DNA of 64,000 bases from Austwickia sp. TVS 96-490-7B (GCF_019331795.1 NZ_JAHPZL010000003.1:491877-555876), one strand, 5' to 3'; shown: positions 55,001-63,402, numbered from the stretch's first letter. A program made the numbers and translations. Notes: generated by a model not told the origin, from the sequence alone.

Positions 55001-55024
55001 AAAAACACCTGTCCAAGACAGGTT
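55001..55024 (-). terminator. Intrinsic-terminator-like hairpin on the minus strand
   Basis: On the minus strand, acctgtc-ttg-gacaggt is followed by gtttttt, a textbook stem and U-run. It faces away from the cyclodipeptide synthase gene. No minus-strand gene ends here, so it may end an antisense or divergent short transcript. Confidence 0.45.
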
Positions 55025-55102
55025 GAGCCGCCGAAATATGCCCCTCCACCAGCACAGAAATCTCTCCATGCTCTGACATAGATTTGTCATAGTGTCATTC
55101 AT

Positions 55103-55129
55103 CTGCCAGTTCCTTGTCAGCACTGGCAG
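55103..55129. promoter_or_regulatory. Inverted repeat in the cyclodipeptide cluster promoter
   Basis: ctgccagt at 55103-55110 and actggcag at 55122-55129 are exact inverted 8-base copies with an 11-base spacer. It lies about 50 bases upstream of the synthase start, a plausible operator position for the cluster's regulator. Confidence 0.4.
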
Positions 55130-55177
55130 CAGGCGGAAGTCTCGACCCCGGCAGCAACCACGTCGAGGAGAGAGACC

Positions 55178-55927
55178 ATGACACACGCTCTGGCCACCCG
55201 CCATGACCACCACCGGCCACCGACAATCCCACCAGTGCCACCAGTCCTAACTGGCTTGACCGGTTTGACCAGTGGATGCCAGCAGATCCTGGACAGCCGA
55301 GAACATCTGCTCTTGGGCATCAGCCCGTTCTCGTCAAAATTTGACCGCAGCTACCTCAGCACACTCTTCCGCTGGGCCCACGACCACTTCCGCGGCTTCG
55401 ATGTCCTCATCCCCGGAGCCCTCTCTGAACATCTCCTCCGCGGAGCCGGATCAAGCCCCACCAAAGCAGCACAAAAATGCCGCCGAGAAACCCGACGGCA
55501 ACTCACCGCCATCACCGACGCTCTCACGCTCGCTGACACCCAACTCCACTCCGGGCGGCCCTTCGTCATCTCCGAACACATCGGACAGCCCCTCTACCAA
55601 GACATCCACACCCTCACCGCCGCCTATTACCAGCGTGACGAGGCCTTCCGCGCCGCATGTCGAGACATGTCCGCTCACGCAGTCGACCACCGGCGGCGCG
55701 CCACCACCACCAACGACGCCACCCCCACCTCCGCCGAAAATCTCGACATCGCCGTCGAATACATCTTTGGGGAAATGCCGTTTTTCCTCGCCGCCGCCCC
55801 GTTATGCGGGCTCCCCCGTACCTGCCTGACCTATTACCGCAACTGGCCGATCAGCAGGTTCGTCACTGACCCCATCACCCCGTTGACCCTCCGACCAGGC
55901 AGCGGATTCGCTGTCGGACCATTCTGA
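55178..55927 (+). CDS. yvmC: Cyclodipeptide synthase, YvmC-like (probable cyclo-dileucine synthase)
   Basis: This 249-residue protein uses two aminoacyl-tRNAs to make a cyclodipeptide. The pocket motif HLLLGISPFSSKF has catalytic Ser49. RRETRRQL is a basic tRNA-binding helix, and EYIFGEMPFF holds the conserved Tyr195 and Glu199. LTYYRNWP carries Tyr219. It is closest by eye to Bacillus YvmC, which makes cyclo(Leu-Leu). Compared with YvmC, the Asn and His of the NYH signature are Ser52 and Tyr220. The first 30 residues form a Thr/Pro/Leu-rich extension. A GAGGAGAGAG site precedes the ATG. A P450 gene follows nine bases later. Confidence 0.9.
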   Translation: MTHALATRHDHHRPPTIPPVPPVLTGLTGLTSGCQQILDSREHLLLGISPFSSKFDRSYLSTLFRWAHDHFRGFDVLIPGALSEHLLRGAGSSPTKAAQKCRRETRRQLTAITDALTLADTQLHSGRPFVISEHIGQPLYQDIHTLTAAYYQRDEAFRAACRDMSAHAVDHRRRATTTNDATPTSAENLDIAVEYIFGEMPFFLAAAPLCGLPRTCLTYYRNWPISRFVTDPITPLTLRPGSGFAVGPF

Positions 55928-55936
55928 GGAGATGTC

Positions 55937-57127
55937 ATGACGACGTCATTACTCGACCCCGAGGTCATGGTCGACCCCTACCCCTTCTACCGGGAGATCC
56001 AACACACCCCCGGCATCCACCACGACCCTCGCCTCAACGCTTGGCTGATCAGCCGATACGACGCCGTACGCTCCGCCCTGTCTCAGGACACCCTCTTCAC
56101 CACCGCCCCCCTGGCCACCCGCGCCGAACCCGTGATGCGCGGCCGGGTCCTCGCCCAAATGACCGGATCAGAACACGCCCTCAAGATGGCGGCGATCATG
56201 AAAGGAATCTCCGGGCGCATCCTCACCGAACGGTACGCCCCCCTCATCGAAAAACTCGCCACCCGCCTCCTCAATGACGCCATGTCACAAGACCACTTCG
56301 ACCTGGTCACCGACTTCGGACGGCGCTTCGCAGTCCTCGCCACGCTGACCATCCTCGGGATCGACGAGGAATACGCCCAGCAGATCCGAGGATGGCACGA
56401 CGGGATCACCCACTACGTCACATCCCTCGTGTCCACCGAGGACGAACGCCGCCATGACATCGCGTGCAGCGAACACCTCGAACAGTTCCTTCTGCCCTTC
56501 ATCCACGAACGCCGCCACCACCCCGACACCGACCTTCTCTCCCTGCTCTGCCAGACCTCCAACGGCGGCATGACCGACTCAGAAGTCGTCGCCTTAGCGA
56601 TCAACATCCTGCTCGCCGCAACCGAACCCTCCGACAAAACCCTGACCTACCTCACCTATCACCTCCTGACCCACGGCCCGGACGCCACCGCAAGCGCGCA
56701 CCAGGACCAGGCCTACCTCCAGGACTGCATCGCCGAAACCCTCAGACTCCACTCCCCGGTACAGCTCATCCCCCGACAAACCGCCCAAGACACCATCCTC
56801 GACGGCACCCTGATCCCTGCTGGTGAGACGGTCTTCTGCCTGATCGGTGCCGCCAACCGAGATGCAGCCGTCTTCGACCACCCCACCGAGTTCCGCCCCC
56901 ACCGACACGGCAGCGGCGGCGCGCGACCCTTCACCGCCGCAGCCCACCACCTGGCCTTCGGCCACGGCTTGCACTTTTGCATCGGCGCCGCCTTCGCCCG
57001 AATGCAACTGACTACGGCCGCCGCCGTCCTGGCGGCGCACCTGCCCCACCTCCGCCTCGACGGAAACCTCGCCGAGTCCGGGTTATACACCCGAGGCCCG
57101 ATCACCCTGCCCCTGAGCCATCGATGA
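55937..57127 (+). CDS. cypX: Cytochrome P450, CypX-like (probable pulcherriminic acid synthase)
   Basis: The 396-residue P450 has the heme loop FGHGLHFCIG with Cys348 and the ExxR pair ETLR (267-270). The I-helix motif is AATEPSDKT (227-235) in place of the usual acid-threonine pair. As recalled, B. subtilis CypX shares RAEPVMRG, LAATEP.DKT, PVQLIPRQ, FC.IGAANRD and ESGLYTRGP, all present here. CypX oxidises cyclo(Leu-Leu) to pulcherriminic acid, an iron-chelating N-hydroxypyrazine. A GAGGAG site precedes the ATG. It forms an operon with the synthase and an exporter. Confidence 0.92.
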   Translation: MTTSLLDPEVMVDPYPFYREIQHTPGIHHDPRLNAWLISRYDAVRSALSQDTLFTTAPLATRAEPVMRGRVLAQMTGSEHALKMAAIMKGISGRILTERYAPLIEKLATRLLNDAMSQDHFDLVTDFGRRFAVLATLTILGIDEEYAQQIRGWHDGITHYVTSLVSTEDERRHDIACSEHLEQFLLPFIHERRHHPDTDLLSLLCQTSNGGMTDSEVVALAINILLAATEPSDKTLTYLTYHLLTHGPDATASAHQDQAYLQDCIAETLRLHSPVQLIPRQTAQDTILDGTLIPAGETVFCLIGAANRDAAVFDHPTEFRPHRHGSGGARPFTAAAHHLAFGHGLHFCIGAAFARMQLTTAAAVLAAHLPHLRLDGNLAESGLYTRGPITLPLSHR

Positions 57128-57135
57128 GGACGACC

Positions 57136-58506
57136 ATGACTTCCACTCCACCGCTCCCGACTTCCACCCCACCGCTCCCGCAGAAACTCCTCACAGCGCT
57201 CGCGGTGGCGTGTCTGATCCCCTTGATTGACACCAGCGTGGTCAATGTTGCTATCCCCCGCGTGGTCTCTGACCTGAACGTTGCTGTTGATCGGGCCGGG
57301 TGGGTAGTCACCGGCTACATGATCGCTACGGGGGTGGGGATGGGGATATCAGCCGGATTGTCGAGGTACGCCGGGTTGCGCCGCACCTGGATGGGAGCCA
57401 TGGTGGTTTTTACCGCAGCCTCACTGGTGTGCGGGTGCGCGCCAAGCTGTGACGCGCTCATCGCGGCCCGCGCCGTGCAGGGGCTCAGCGGCGGGGTGCT
57501 CACCCCGATGGTGCAGGCCATCATCGTCGCTGTCGCCGGTCGGGAACGGATGCGAGATGCGTTGGGTGTCATCGGGATCCCGGCTGTGGCTGCCCCGGCG
57601 ATCGGACCCTTGTTAGGCGGATGGCTCACCACGTCACTGAGTTGGCGCGCGGTATTTCTCATCAACGTGCCGTTATGTCTGGTGGCGCTGCTCTTAGAGG
57701 GCCGCGCTATCCCGCAGGAATCCCACCCAGAGATCTCCTTGGACATCATCGGCGGGGCGCTGTTGGCGGTGGGTTTGGGCTCAGGCCTGCTCGGGCTGTC
57801 CTGGGCGGTTGAGGCGGATCCGCGTCCGCTCCTGCTCTGTACGGCGGCGTCGATCCTGGCGCTGACAGTGTTCACGGTCCACTCTCGCCGGGTCAGTGAA
57901 CCCATTCTCAAGGCATCTTTGCTGTCCCACAGAAGCATTGGGACGACATTTGGCTTGTCCTGGTGCGTCGGGGCGACGTTTTATGCGTTCCTTTTTGCTT
58001 ACCCCGTCACCGCGCATCACACCTTTGGCACCTCCATGACGATGATTGGGATGGCCCTGGGCATCCAAGGAGTCGGAGCGTTCATCGGCCGGCGACTACT
58101 CGCGACGTCGTTACGCACCATGTCGTCGTTCACGCTGCTCAGCGGGGGTCTCATCGGCACGGCCCTCACGACTTTGCCCTTCTCGATGATCGACGTCTTA
58201 GGAAACTTATGGGCCGTCAGCGGTCTTTTTCTGATCCGCGGTGCCCTTTTAGGAATTGTCACGATTGTCCTGTTAGGCGCCTGTGTCGAAAATGTCGATC
58301 CAGCTGATGCCCCGCATGCAAGTGCCCTGATCCGGATCGGCCTTCAGATCGGCGGGGCTGCAGGGATTGCCGCCACCACAGTGATGGTCTCTTTGGGTAC
58401 GACGGTCACGTTTGTCGGCATCTCAGGTTGCGCCGGAGTCGGGGCGCTGTTGGCGGCGCCTTCGGCGCTCAGGTCGACCCCGCGGGTGCCGGCAGGCAAG
58501 CCCTAA
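57136..58506 (+). CDS. MFS exporter of the cyclodipeptide cluster (DHA2/EmrB type)
   Basis: The protein has 456 residues from the ATG at 57136, which follows GAGGA; an ATG at 57124 overlapping the P450 stop as ATGA is the alternative. About 12-14 helices are predicted. VACLIPLIDTSVVNVAIPRVV is the typical first helix of DHA2 drug exporters, and GGWLTTSLSWRAVFLINVP is the classical motif C/helix 6 region. In Bacillus the pulcherrimin cluster also contains an MFS carrier, YvmA. It most likely exports the P450 product. Substrate assignment rests on gene context. Confidence 0.83.
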   Translation: MTSTPPLPTSTPPLPQKLLTALAVACLIPLIDTSVVNVAIPRVVSDLNVAVDRAGWVVTGYMIATGVGMGISAGLSRYAGLRRTWMGAMVVFTAASLVCGCAPSCDALIAARAVQGLSGGVLTPMVQAIIVAVAGRERMRDALGVIGIPAVAAPAIGPLLGGWLTTSLSWRAVFLINVPLCLVALLLEGRAIPQESHPEISLDIIGGALLAVGLGSGLLGLSWAVEADPRPLLLCTAASILALTVFTVHSRRVSEPILKASLLSHRSIGTTFGLSWCVGATFYAFLFAYPVTAHHTFGTSMTMIGMALGIQGVGAFIGRRLLATSLRTMSSFTLLSGGLIGTALTTLPFSMIDVLGNLWAVSGLFLIRGALLGIVTIVLLGACVENVDPADAPHASALIRIGLQIGGAAGIAATTVMVSLGTTVTFVGISGCAGVGALLAAPSALRSTPRVPAGKP

Positions 58507-58516
58507 ACTGACCTGC

Positions 58517-59656
58517 ATGAACAACCCCTCGGATTTCGGTCGGCGTCTGAAGTTCGCTCGTGAAAAGGCCCACCTGACGCAGAGCGAGTTGGCTTTGCGC
58601 GTTTCCGGGGTGAGTCCGAGTTATCTGTCTCGGTTGGAGGCGGGTACCCGTCGACCCAGTACCGAGGTGACCGAAGCGTTGGCGACCGCATTGGGCCTGA
58701 CGGTGGGCACCTTGAGCGGCGCGGATTTTGGACAGGTCAGCGAATCATCCGATGTGACTGATGTGCTGTTGGCCGCGCTGACTGCCGGGGGAATAGTGGA
58801 GTCCTCGGTGGAGTTTCGGCGGCATGTCCACGCTCATCTGGTCCCGGAGGGGGTGTCGGATACCCCAGTGGGATGGCGCACCTTGGTGGTGCGATGTTGG
58901 CTTCATCTGATGGGGTCGCGGGTGTCGGCCGCCCATGAGGCCATCGCGCAGGCTGTCGAGCAGTGCCCCAGGAAAGATATTCGTGTCGTCCTGACCGCAT
59001 GTCGAGAGACAATCGCTGAGCTATCAGAGAATCCGCGACGGGCAGCGCTCATCGGGATGACTTATATGGCTGATTTATTTATCCTCGATGCGCCATCGCC
59101 GATTCTTTTGCCTTGGCTGGTCAATACCGCTTTGAAACAGGCGCTGTCGACGTACGGCGACTTTGAGGGTTTTGCCGAAAAGTGGTCGCAACTTGCCGAT
59201 CGGCAGCTCGTCGATTTCATTCTTGATGGAGAACTCGCAGCCATGATCGCCGCTGCGGGTCACGGTGGCGTGGAGTTCAGCGGATTGACTCAGACCGATT
59301 CAGATATCGGGATAGTCCATGCGCTTCACGTCACCGGGATCGGGATTCTGTCCCGTCCCGGTGACGATCCTGTGTCCGCGCCGGACATTGAGGCGATGGC
59401 TTCTTTGGAGGAAGCGGCCCGGCCCTTTGTCTCCACGACGATCAGGAAGCGCATGCTGGTCGCTCTGGTCCGCGCGCTGATCCATGTTGGCGATCACGAG
59501 CGCGCGCACGAAGTGCTGACGACCGCTGTCGCTCAGGATGCGCGTCTACTCACCCCGATCACTGCCGCCTTGCTGGCTCGTACGTCGATTGGCCTGGGGC
59601 GGTGGGACGAAGCGACGACTCACCTTGAGTCGGTGTATTCAGGCTCGTGCGCTTGA
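58517..59656 (+). CDS. XRE-family regulator with helical/TPR-like C-terminal domain
   Basis: The ATG at 58517 gives 379 residues. The N-terminal helix-turn-helix (about residues 7-62) reads FGRRLKFAREKAHLTQSELA, then VSPSYLSRLEAGTRRPS. The remaining 300 residues are all-helical and end in TPR-like pairs (ALVRALIHVGDHERAHEVL, LGRWDEATTHLESV), as in regulators that sense small molecules or peptides. It starts ten bases after the MFS stop and probably controls the cyclodipeptide operon. It overlaps the end of the convergent acetyltransferase gene by 18 bases. Bacillus uses a MarR-type regulator at the equivalent position, so the regulation differs. Confidence 0.85.
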   Translation: MNNPSDFGRRLKFAREKAHLTQSELALRVSGVSPSYLSRLEAGTRRPSTEVTEALATALGLTVGTLSGADFGQVSESSDVTDVLLAALTAGGIVESSVEFRRHVHAHLVPEGVSDTPVGWRTLVVRCWLHLMGSRVSAAHEAIAQAVEQCPRKDIRVVLTACRETIAELSENPRRAALIGMTYMADLFILDAPSPILLPWLVNTALKQALSTYGDFEGFAEKWSQLADRQLVDFILDGELAAMIAAAGHGGVEFSGLTQTDSDIGIVHALHVTGIGILSRPGDDPVSAPDIEAMASLEEAARPFVSTTIRKRMLVALVRALIHVGDHERAHEVLTTAVAQDARLLTPITAALLARTSIGLGRWDEATTHLESVYSGSCA

Positions 59657-60229
59657 TGTGAGCGTGCCGCTGGTGGCCGGGACGCTAGGCCGCAACGGGA
59701 ACTCGAAGTGCAGGGTCTCAAAACGCGTGTCGGTCTCCCAGCCCCGATCGTCTTGGACCAGGTCAGCTCCGGTGGATCGCCAGAAGGCTTCGGCACCTGG
59801 GACGGCGGCGTTGGTGTGGAGGTAGATGACGCGATACCCGCCGTCTTGGCGGGCCCAGTCGACGGCAGCATCAACCATCTGACGGGCAAAGCCGCGACGG
59901 CGGGCTTGGGGCACAGTGACCACGCGGAGGAGTTGGGCCACGTGGTGGCGGTCGGCGTACCGGGCGGCGATGGCGGGGTGGTGCGGTGGGGAGTCCGGGC
60001 CGCCGACGCGGATCCCGGCGGTGGCGACGATCGTGCCGCCGAGGCGCCCGATGAGCATGACGTTGCGGGGATTGTCGAGATAAACCTCTCGGAGGTGTTC
60101 GACGTCCCAGTGCCAGTCGAATCGATAGCCGTAGCTCTGATCGTCCTCCATGCTGCGTCGGATCACGGCCCGGGCCTGATCGACGTCGTCGGGAGTGGTC
60201 ACGGGGTCGATCCTCAGTTCCACAGGCAC
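59639..60229 (-). CDS. GNAT-family N-acetyltransferase
   Basis: This GNAT protein has about 197 residues from a GTG near 60229; the upstream frame to 60277 begins with an unlikely TTG, and a GTG at 60223 is also possible. The acetyl-CoA binding core is VAQLLRVVTVPQARRRGFARQMVDAAVDWA (R-R-G-F-A pyrophosphate loop). The substrate is unknown. It is convergent with the XRE gene, overlapping it by 18 bases, and divergent from the iron-type ABC operon. It might modify an amino acid or drug, but nothing ties it to the cluster. Confidence 0.8.
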   Translation of the reverse strand: MPVELRIDPVTTPDDVDQARAVIRRSMEDDQSYGYRFDWHWDVEHLREVYLDNPRNVMLIGRLGGTIVATAGIRVGGPDSPPHHPAIAARYADRHHVAQLLRVVTVPQARRRGFARQMVDAAVDWARQDGGYRVIYLHTNAAVPGAEAFWRSTGADLVQDDRGWETDTRFETLHFEFPLRPSVPATSGTLTSSARA

Positions 60230-60285
60230 CTCATGTTTTAGCGATTTGTTTCTGAGACAAGGAAATTCCCAGGCCAAGCGGCAGA

Positions 60286-60304
60286 TAAGGTCATCCTATC
60301 CTGA
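60286..60304 (+). promoter_or_regulatory. Candidate DtxR/IdeR iron box
   Basis: taaggtcatcctatcctga matches the actinobacterial iron-box consensus ttaggttagsctaacctaa at 14 of 19 positions. It lies 56 bases upstream of the iron-type binding-protein gene. It would let the iron-loaded repressor shut off the downstream ABC importer. Confidence 0.65.
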
Positions 60305-60359
60305 TACACGTAAAGTAAATCTGTCCTGAACATCATTCTCAGCAAGCGCAAGGTCGTCC

Positions 60360-61385
60360 ATGAACACCGCTGTCCGTCGCCCCTCCCGCCGCACTACTCT
60401 CCTGCTGACCGCCGTGGCCCTGGCCGCTACCGCCGGATGCGGCAGCGCCAATACCACCGCCCCCACGGGCACTGACGGCGACAGACCCACCATCACGTTA
60501 ACCAACTGCGGCGAGACCGTGAAACTCGCCAAACCCGCCCAACGGGCCGTCACCACTGAGCAGTCCGCCACCGAGACTCTGTTGGCCCTCGGGCTTGCTG
60601 ACCGCATCGCCGGCACCTCCAACCTCAAGACCAGGGTTGCTCCCGAATTCGCTGACGCCTACGCGAAGCTGAAAGTCATCACCCCCAAGGTGCTCACCCC
60701 CGAACAGACCCTCTCTGTCAACCCTGACCTGGTGTTTTCTCCCTTTGTGGACATCATGACCAAGGATCGGGTGGGCACCCGCGCCGAACTCGCCAGTAAA
60801 GGCGTCGCGACGTACCTCTCCGAGGTCGACTGTCCCGCTGACAAACGCACCATCACCAACCCCATCGAGGGGATGTACGCCGACTACCGCAACCTGGGCA
60901 CTCTGTTCGGCGTCCCCGACCGTGCCGACAAACTCATCGCCGATCAGAAGAAGAGCGTTGAAGAGGCGACGGCCAAACCCACCGGGAAAGCCCCGAAGAT
61001 CCTGTGGGTCTACGCCACCTACTCCGGATCGCCGTACGCTGCCGGGGGCACCGGCTTGGCACAAGCGATGACCGAGACGGTCGGTGGGGTCAACCCACTG
61101 TCCGAGCTGAAGGAGAACTGGCCTGAAGTCGCCTGGGAGAAACTCGGCGAGACCGACCCTGACCTCATCGTGATCGCAGACCTCGCTGAGCGGGGCAAAC
61201 CCGGAGACTCCGCGGAATCAAAGATCGCTGACCTGCGCAAAAACCCGGCGACAGCCAAGCTGGACGCGGTCCAGAAAAACCGATTCCTGGTCGTTCCTGG
61301 CGTGGAGACCGACGCGACCGTCCGGTTCCCGCACACGCTGAAAGCACTGCACGACGAGTTGGTCAAACTCGAACTCGTCCACTGA
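60360..61385 (+). CDS. Iron-siderophore-type ABC transporter substrate-binding lipoprotein
   Basis: The 341-residue protein has a lipoprotein signal ending ATAGC (Cys27) and a class III binding domain of the FecB/FhuD/BtuF type. Segments include ATETLLALGLADRIAGTSNL, NPDLVFSPF, LWVYATYSGSPYAAGGTGLAQAMTETVGG and ETDPDLIVIADL. A candidate DtxR/IdeR box precedes it. With the following permease and ATPase it forms a complete importer. The iron box and the neighbouring pulcherrimin-like cluster suggest a ferric chelate as ligand. It resembles the binding protein of the B12-riboswitch operon, so specificity is not certain. Confidence 0.87.
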   Translation: MNTAVRRPSRRTTLLLTAVALAATAGCGSANTTAPTGTDGDRPTITLTNCGETVKLAKPAQRAVTTEQSATETLLALGLADRIAGTSNLKTRVAPEFADAYAKLKVITPKVLTPEQTLSVNPDLVFSPFVDIMTKDRVGTRAELASKGVATYLSEVDCPADKRTITNPIEGMYADYRNLGTLFGVPDRADKLIADQKKSVEEATAKPTGKAPKILWVYATYSGSPYAAGGTGLAQAMTETVGGVNPLSELKENWPEVAWEKLGETDPDLIVIADLAERGKPGDSAESKIADLRKNPATAKLDAVQKNRFLVVPGVETDATVRFPHTLKALHDELVKLELVH

Positions 61386-61386
61386 C

Positions 61387-62433
61387 ATGGCCGCTTCGTC
61401 CCGAGGTGGAAACGCACGCCGATACGGCGTCCGATCCGCCCTTCTCTACCTGGCCGGAGTGCCGATCCTCCTGGTCACCATGCTGGTGTCCTTAACGTTG
61501 GGGGCAGCTGACACCCCGGTCACCGCGGTCGTCGATGTCCTGTCTGCACACCTTGGCCTGCCCAGCGACCCGGTGACCCCGGTCGTCGACTCGATCCTGT
61601 GGGGCTTGCGAGTGCCACGGGTCGTCACCGCGGCGCTCGTCGGAGCGGGGCTGGCGGTGTGTGGCGCGACCTTACAGGCGCTCACTCGCAACCCGTTGGC
61701 CGAGCCCTATCTGTTAGGTCTGTCTTCCGGGGCTTCGGCTGGGGCCGTCGTTGTCGTCGTCCTCGGCGTGGGCGGTCAGGCTCTCGGCCTGACCGGTGGC
61801 GCCCTAATCGGCGCGCTCAGCGCGCTCGCGCTGCTGTTGATTCTGCTGCGCCGCAGCGGGCTGGATTCGGTGCGGGTGGTGCTGACCGGAGTCGTGGTCG
61901 GTCAGCTGTTTGCCGCGTTGTCGTCGCTGGTGTTGATGGCCGATGGAGACGCTGAAACCACCCGGGCCATTACCTTCTGGCTGTTGGGCTCGATGGGCGC
62001 AGCCCGGTGGACGACCGCTCTCACCTGCGGCGTCGCGCTGCTGATCGGTCTGGCGGTGACCTGGTGGCATGCCCCCACCTTGGACGCACTGTCCCTTGGA
62101 TCGGACACCGCTTCGTCACTGGGCATTGATGTCCGACGGACTCGGCTGGTGCTGCTGATCGTCACATCGCTGATCACCGCTGCGGCGGTGGCCGGGGTGG
62201 GCGCCATCGGTTTCGTCGGGCTCATCGTGCCGCACGCCATCCGTTTTGTCGTCGGCCCGCTGCACCGATATTTACTGCCCGCGGCGGCTCTCACCGGTGC
62301 GGTGCTGCTGGTCATCACGGATGCTCTATCTCGGGTGGTGTTCTCCCCACGGGAAATTCCCGTCGGCGTACTGACTGCCCTCATTGGCGTTCCGGTGTTT
62401 TTGCTGGTGATGAAACGGCGAGGTGAATTGTGA
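61387..62433 (+). CDS. FecCD-type ABC transporter permease
   Basis: The 348-residue permease has about ten helices and the FecCD family segments LRVPRVVTAALVGAGLAVCG, RNPLAEPYLLGLSSGAS and GFVGLIVPHAIRFVVGPLH. It starts almost directly after the binding protein stop and overlaps the ATPase gene (GTGA). It forms the channel of the iron-type importer. It is clearly a paralogue of the permease at 49501. Confidence 0.92.
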   Translation: MAASSRGGNARRYGVRSALLYLAGVPILLVTMLVSLTLGAADTPVTAVVDVLSAHLGLPSDPVTPVVDSILWGLRVPRVVTAALVGAGLAVCGATLQALTRNPLAEPYLLGLSSGASAGAVVVVVLGVGGQALGLTGGALIGALSALALLLILLRRSGLDSVRVVLTGVVVGQLFAALSSLVLMADGDAETTRAITFWLLGSMGAARWTTALTCGVALLIGLAVTWWHAPTLDALSLGSDTASSLGIDVRRTRLVLLIVTSLITAAAVAGVGAIGFVGLIVPHAIRFVVGPLHRYLLPAAALTGAVLLVITDALSRVVFSPREIPVGVLTALIGVPVFLLVMKRRGEL

Positions 62434-63281
62434 GTACGCAAGCACCGGTACGCATCGACCTCGAAGGTGTGTGCTGGAATGTGCCGGGGCGACGGATCGT
62501 GCACGACGTCCAAGCGGAGATCGCAGCCGGTGAAGTGGTGGGATTGGTCGGGCCGAATGGGTCAGGCAAGTCCTCCTTGCTGCGGTGCGTGGTCGGGGTG
62601 CGCCACACCAGTGCCGGAATGGTCCGGTACGACGGAGTAGACATCCGGGACATCCCACGCCGGGAGCTGGCCCGCCAGGTGGCTTTCGTCGATCAAGCTG
62701 GCGCCTCGCCGGACGACCTGACGCTGGCCGATGTCGTCGCCTTGGGCCGGATCCCGCACCAAGACAGGTGGTATGGACCCCGGGCGCAGGACGAACAGAT
62801 CGTCGCCGATGCGATGGCACAGCTGGGCATCACCCAGCTGGCCGACCGGCCATGGCGACAGGTGTCCGGTGGGGAGCGGCAACGTGCCCAAGTGGCCCGC
62901 GCCTTAGCTCAGCAACCGCGAGCGCTGGTCTTGGATGAGCCGACCAACCATTTGGATATCCGTCACCAGTTGGATCTGATGCGTCATCTGCGGGGATGCG
63001 GGCTGACGGTGGTGGTGTCACTGCATGATCTGGGGTTGGCGGCGCGCCACTGCGACCGGGTGCTGGTGATGCGGGACGGACGGTTGCATGGTGCCGGTGC
63101 GCCGTCGGCGGTGTTGAGCCGGGAGCTGATCGACGACGTATTCGAGGTGGATGCGGTGGTCGGGGAAGGCCCGCGGGGAGAATGGGCGGTCACGCTCTAT
63201 CCCCGTGAGGGTGCGTCGTCGGTGGGCGCGACGGTCTCGACGGATGACGATGGCGAGGTGGAGCTGAGCCTGGCCCCCTGA
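62430..63281 (+). CDS. ABC transporter ATP-binding protein, FecE/FhuC type
   Basis: The 283-residue ATPase starts with a GTG overlapping the permease stop. Walker A is GPNGSGKSS, the signature VSGGERQR, Walker B LVLDEPTNHLD and the H-loop VVSLHDLGLAARHC. The C-terminal 40 residues extend past the core, as in other siderophore ATPases (EVDAVVGEGPRGEWAVTLYP). It powers the iron-type importer and ends the operon. A strong hairpin follows 20 bases later. Confidence 0.93.
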   Translation: MSTQAPVRIDLEGVCWNVPGRRIVHDVQAEIAAGEVVGLVGPNGSGKSSLLRCVVGVRHTSAGMVRYDGVDIRDIPRRELARQVAFVDQAGASPDDLTLADVVALGRIPHQDRWYGPRAQDEQIVADAMAQLGITQLADRPWRQVSGGERQRAQVARALAQQPRALVLDEPTNHLDIRHQLDLMRHLRGCGLTVVVSLHDLGLAARHCDRVLVMRDGRLHGAGAPSAVLSRELIDDVFEVDAVVGEGPRGEWAVTLYPREGASSVGATVSTDDDGEVELSLAP

Positions 63282-63300
63282 TCACGGACTCGATGAGACA

Positions 63301-63350
63301 ACGATGGGCTTCGGCGTACTGACTTGTGGTCGTACGTCGAAGCCCATCGT
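63301..63350. terminator. Bidirectional terminator after the iron-type ABC operon
   Basis: acgatgggcttcggcgtac at 63301-63319 pairs with gtacgtcgaagcccatcgt at 63332-63350, 19 pairs with a single G-T wobble and a 12-base loop. It separates the convergent ABC operon and membrane protein gene. Confidence 0.88.
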
Positions 63351-63402
63351 GATCGGTCACAGTAGACCGGGTGACCGGCGAGGTGGTTCCCGGGACGGCG
63401 GG

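Larger units (their letters stand above)
54820..55177. other. Upstream region of the cyclodipeptide cluster
   Basis: This roughly 360-base gap holds the presumed promoter of the cyclodipeptide synthase operon. Visible structures are the hairpin acctgtc/gacaggt at 55008-55024 and the repeat ctgccagt/actggcag at 55103-55129. No DtxR-type iron box was found here. No gene is supported. Confidence 0.5.

Noticed and set aside
54820-55177. DtxR/IdeR iron box upstream of the cyclodipeptide synthase
   Set aside because: No stretch in this gap matched the consensus well; only the iron-type importer has a convincing box.
54929-55213. Small minus-strand frame opposite the cyclodipeptide synthase start
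   Set aside because: It contains an intrinsic-terminator-like hairpin inside its sequence and overlaps the clear synthase start; no homology was recognised.
55178-55927. Reading the synthase as an AlbC-type cyclo(Phe-Leu) enzyme
   Set aside because: The pocket loop GISPF, the C-terminal half and the CypX-like partner fit YvmC better than AlbC, although product specificity is unproven.
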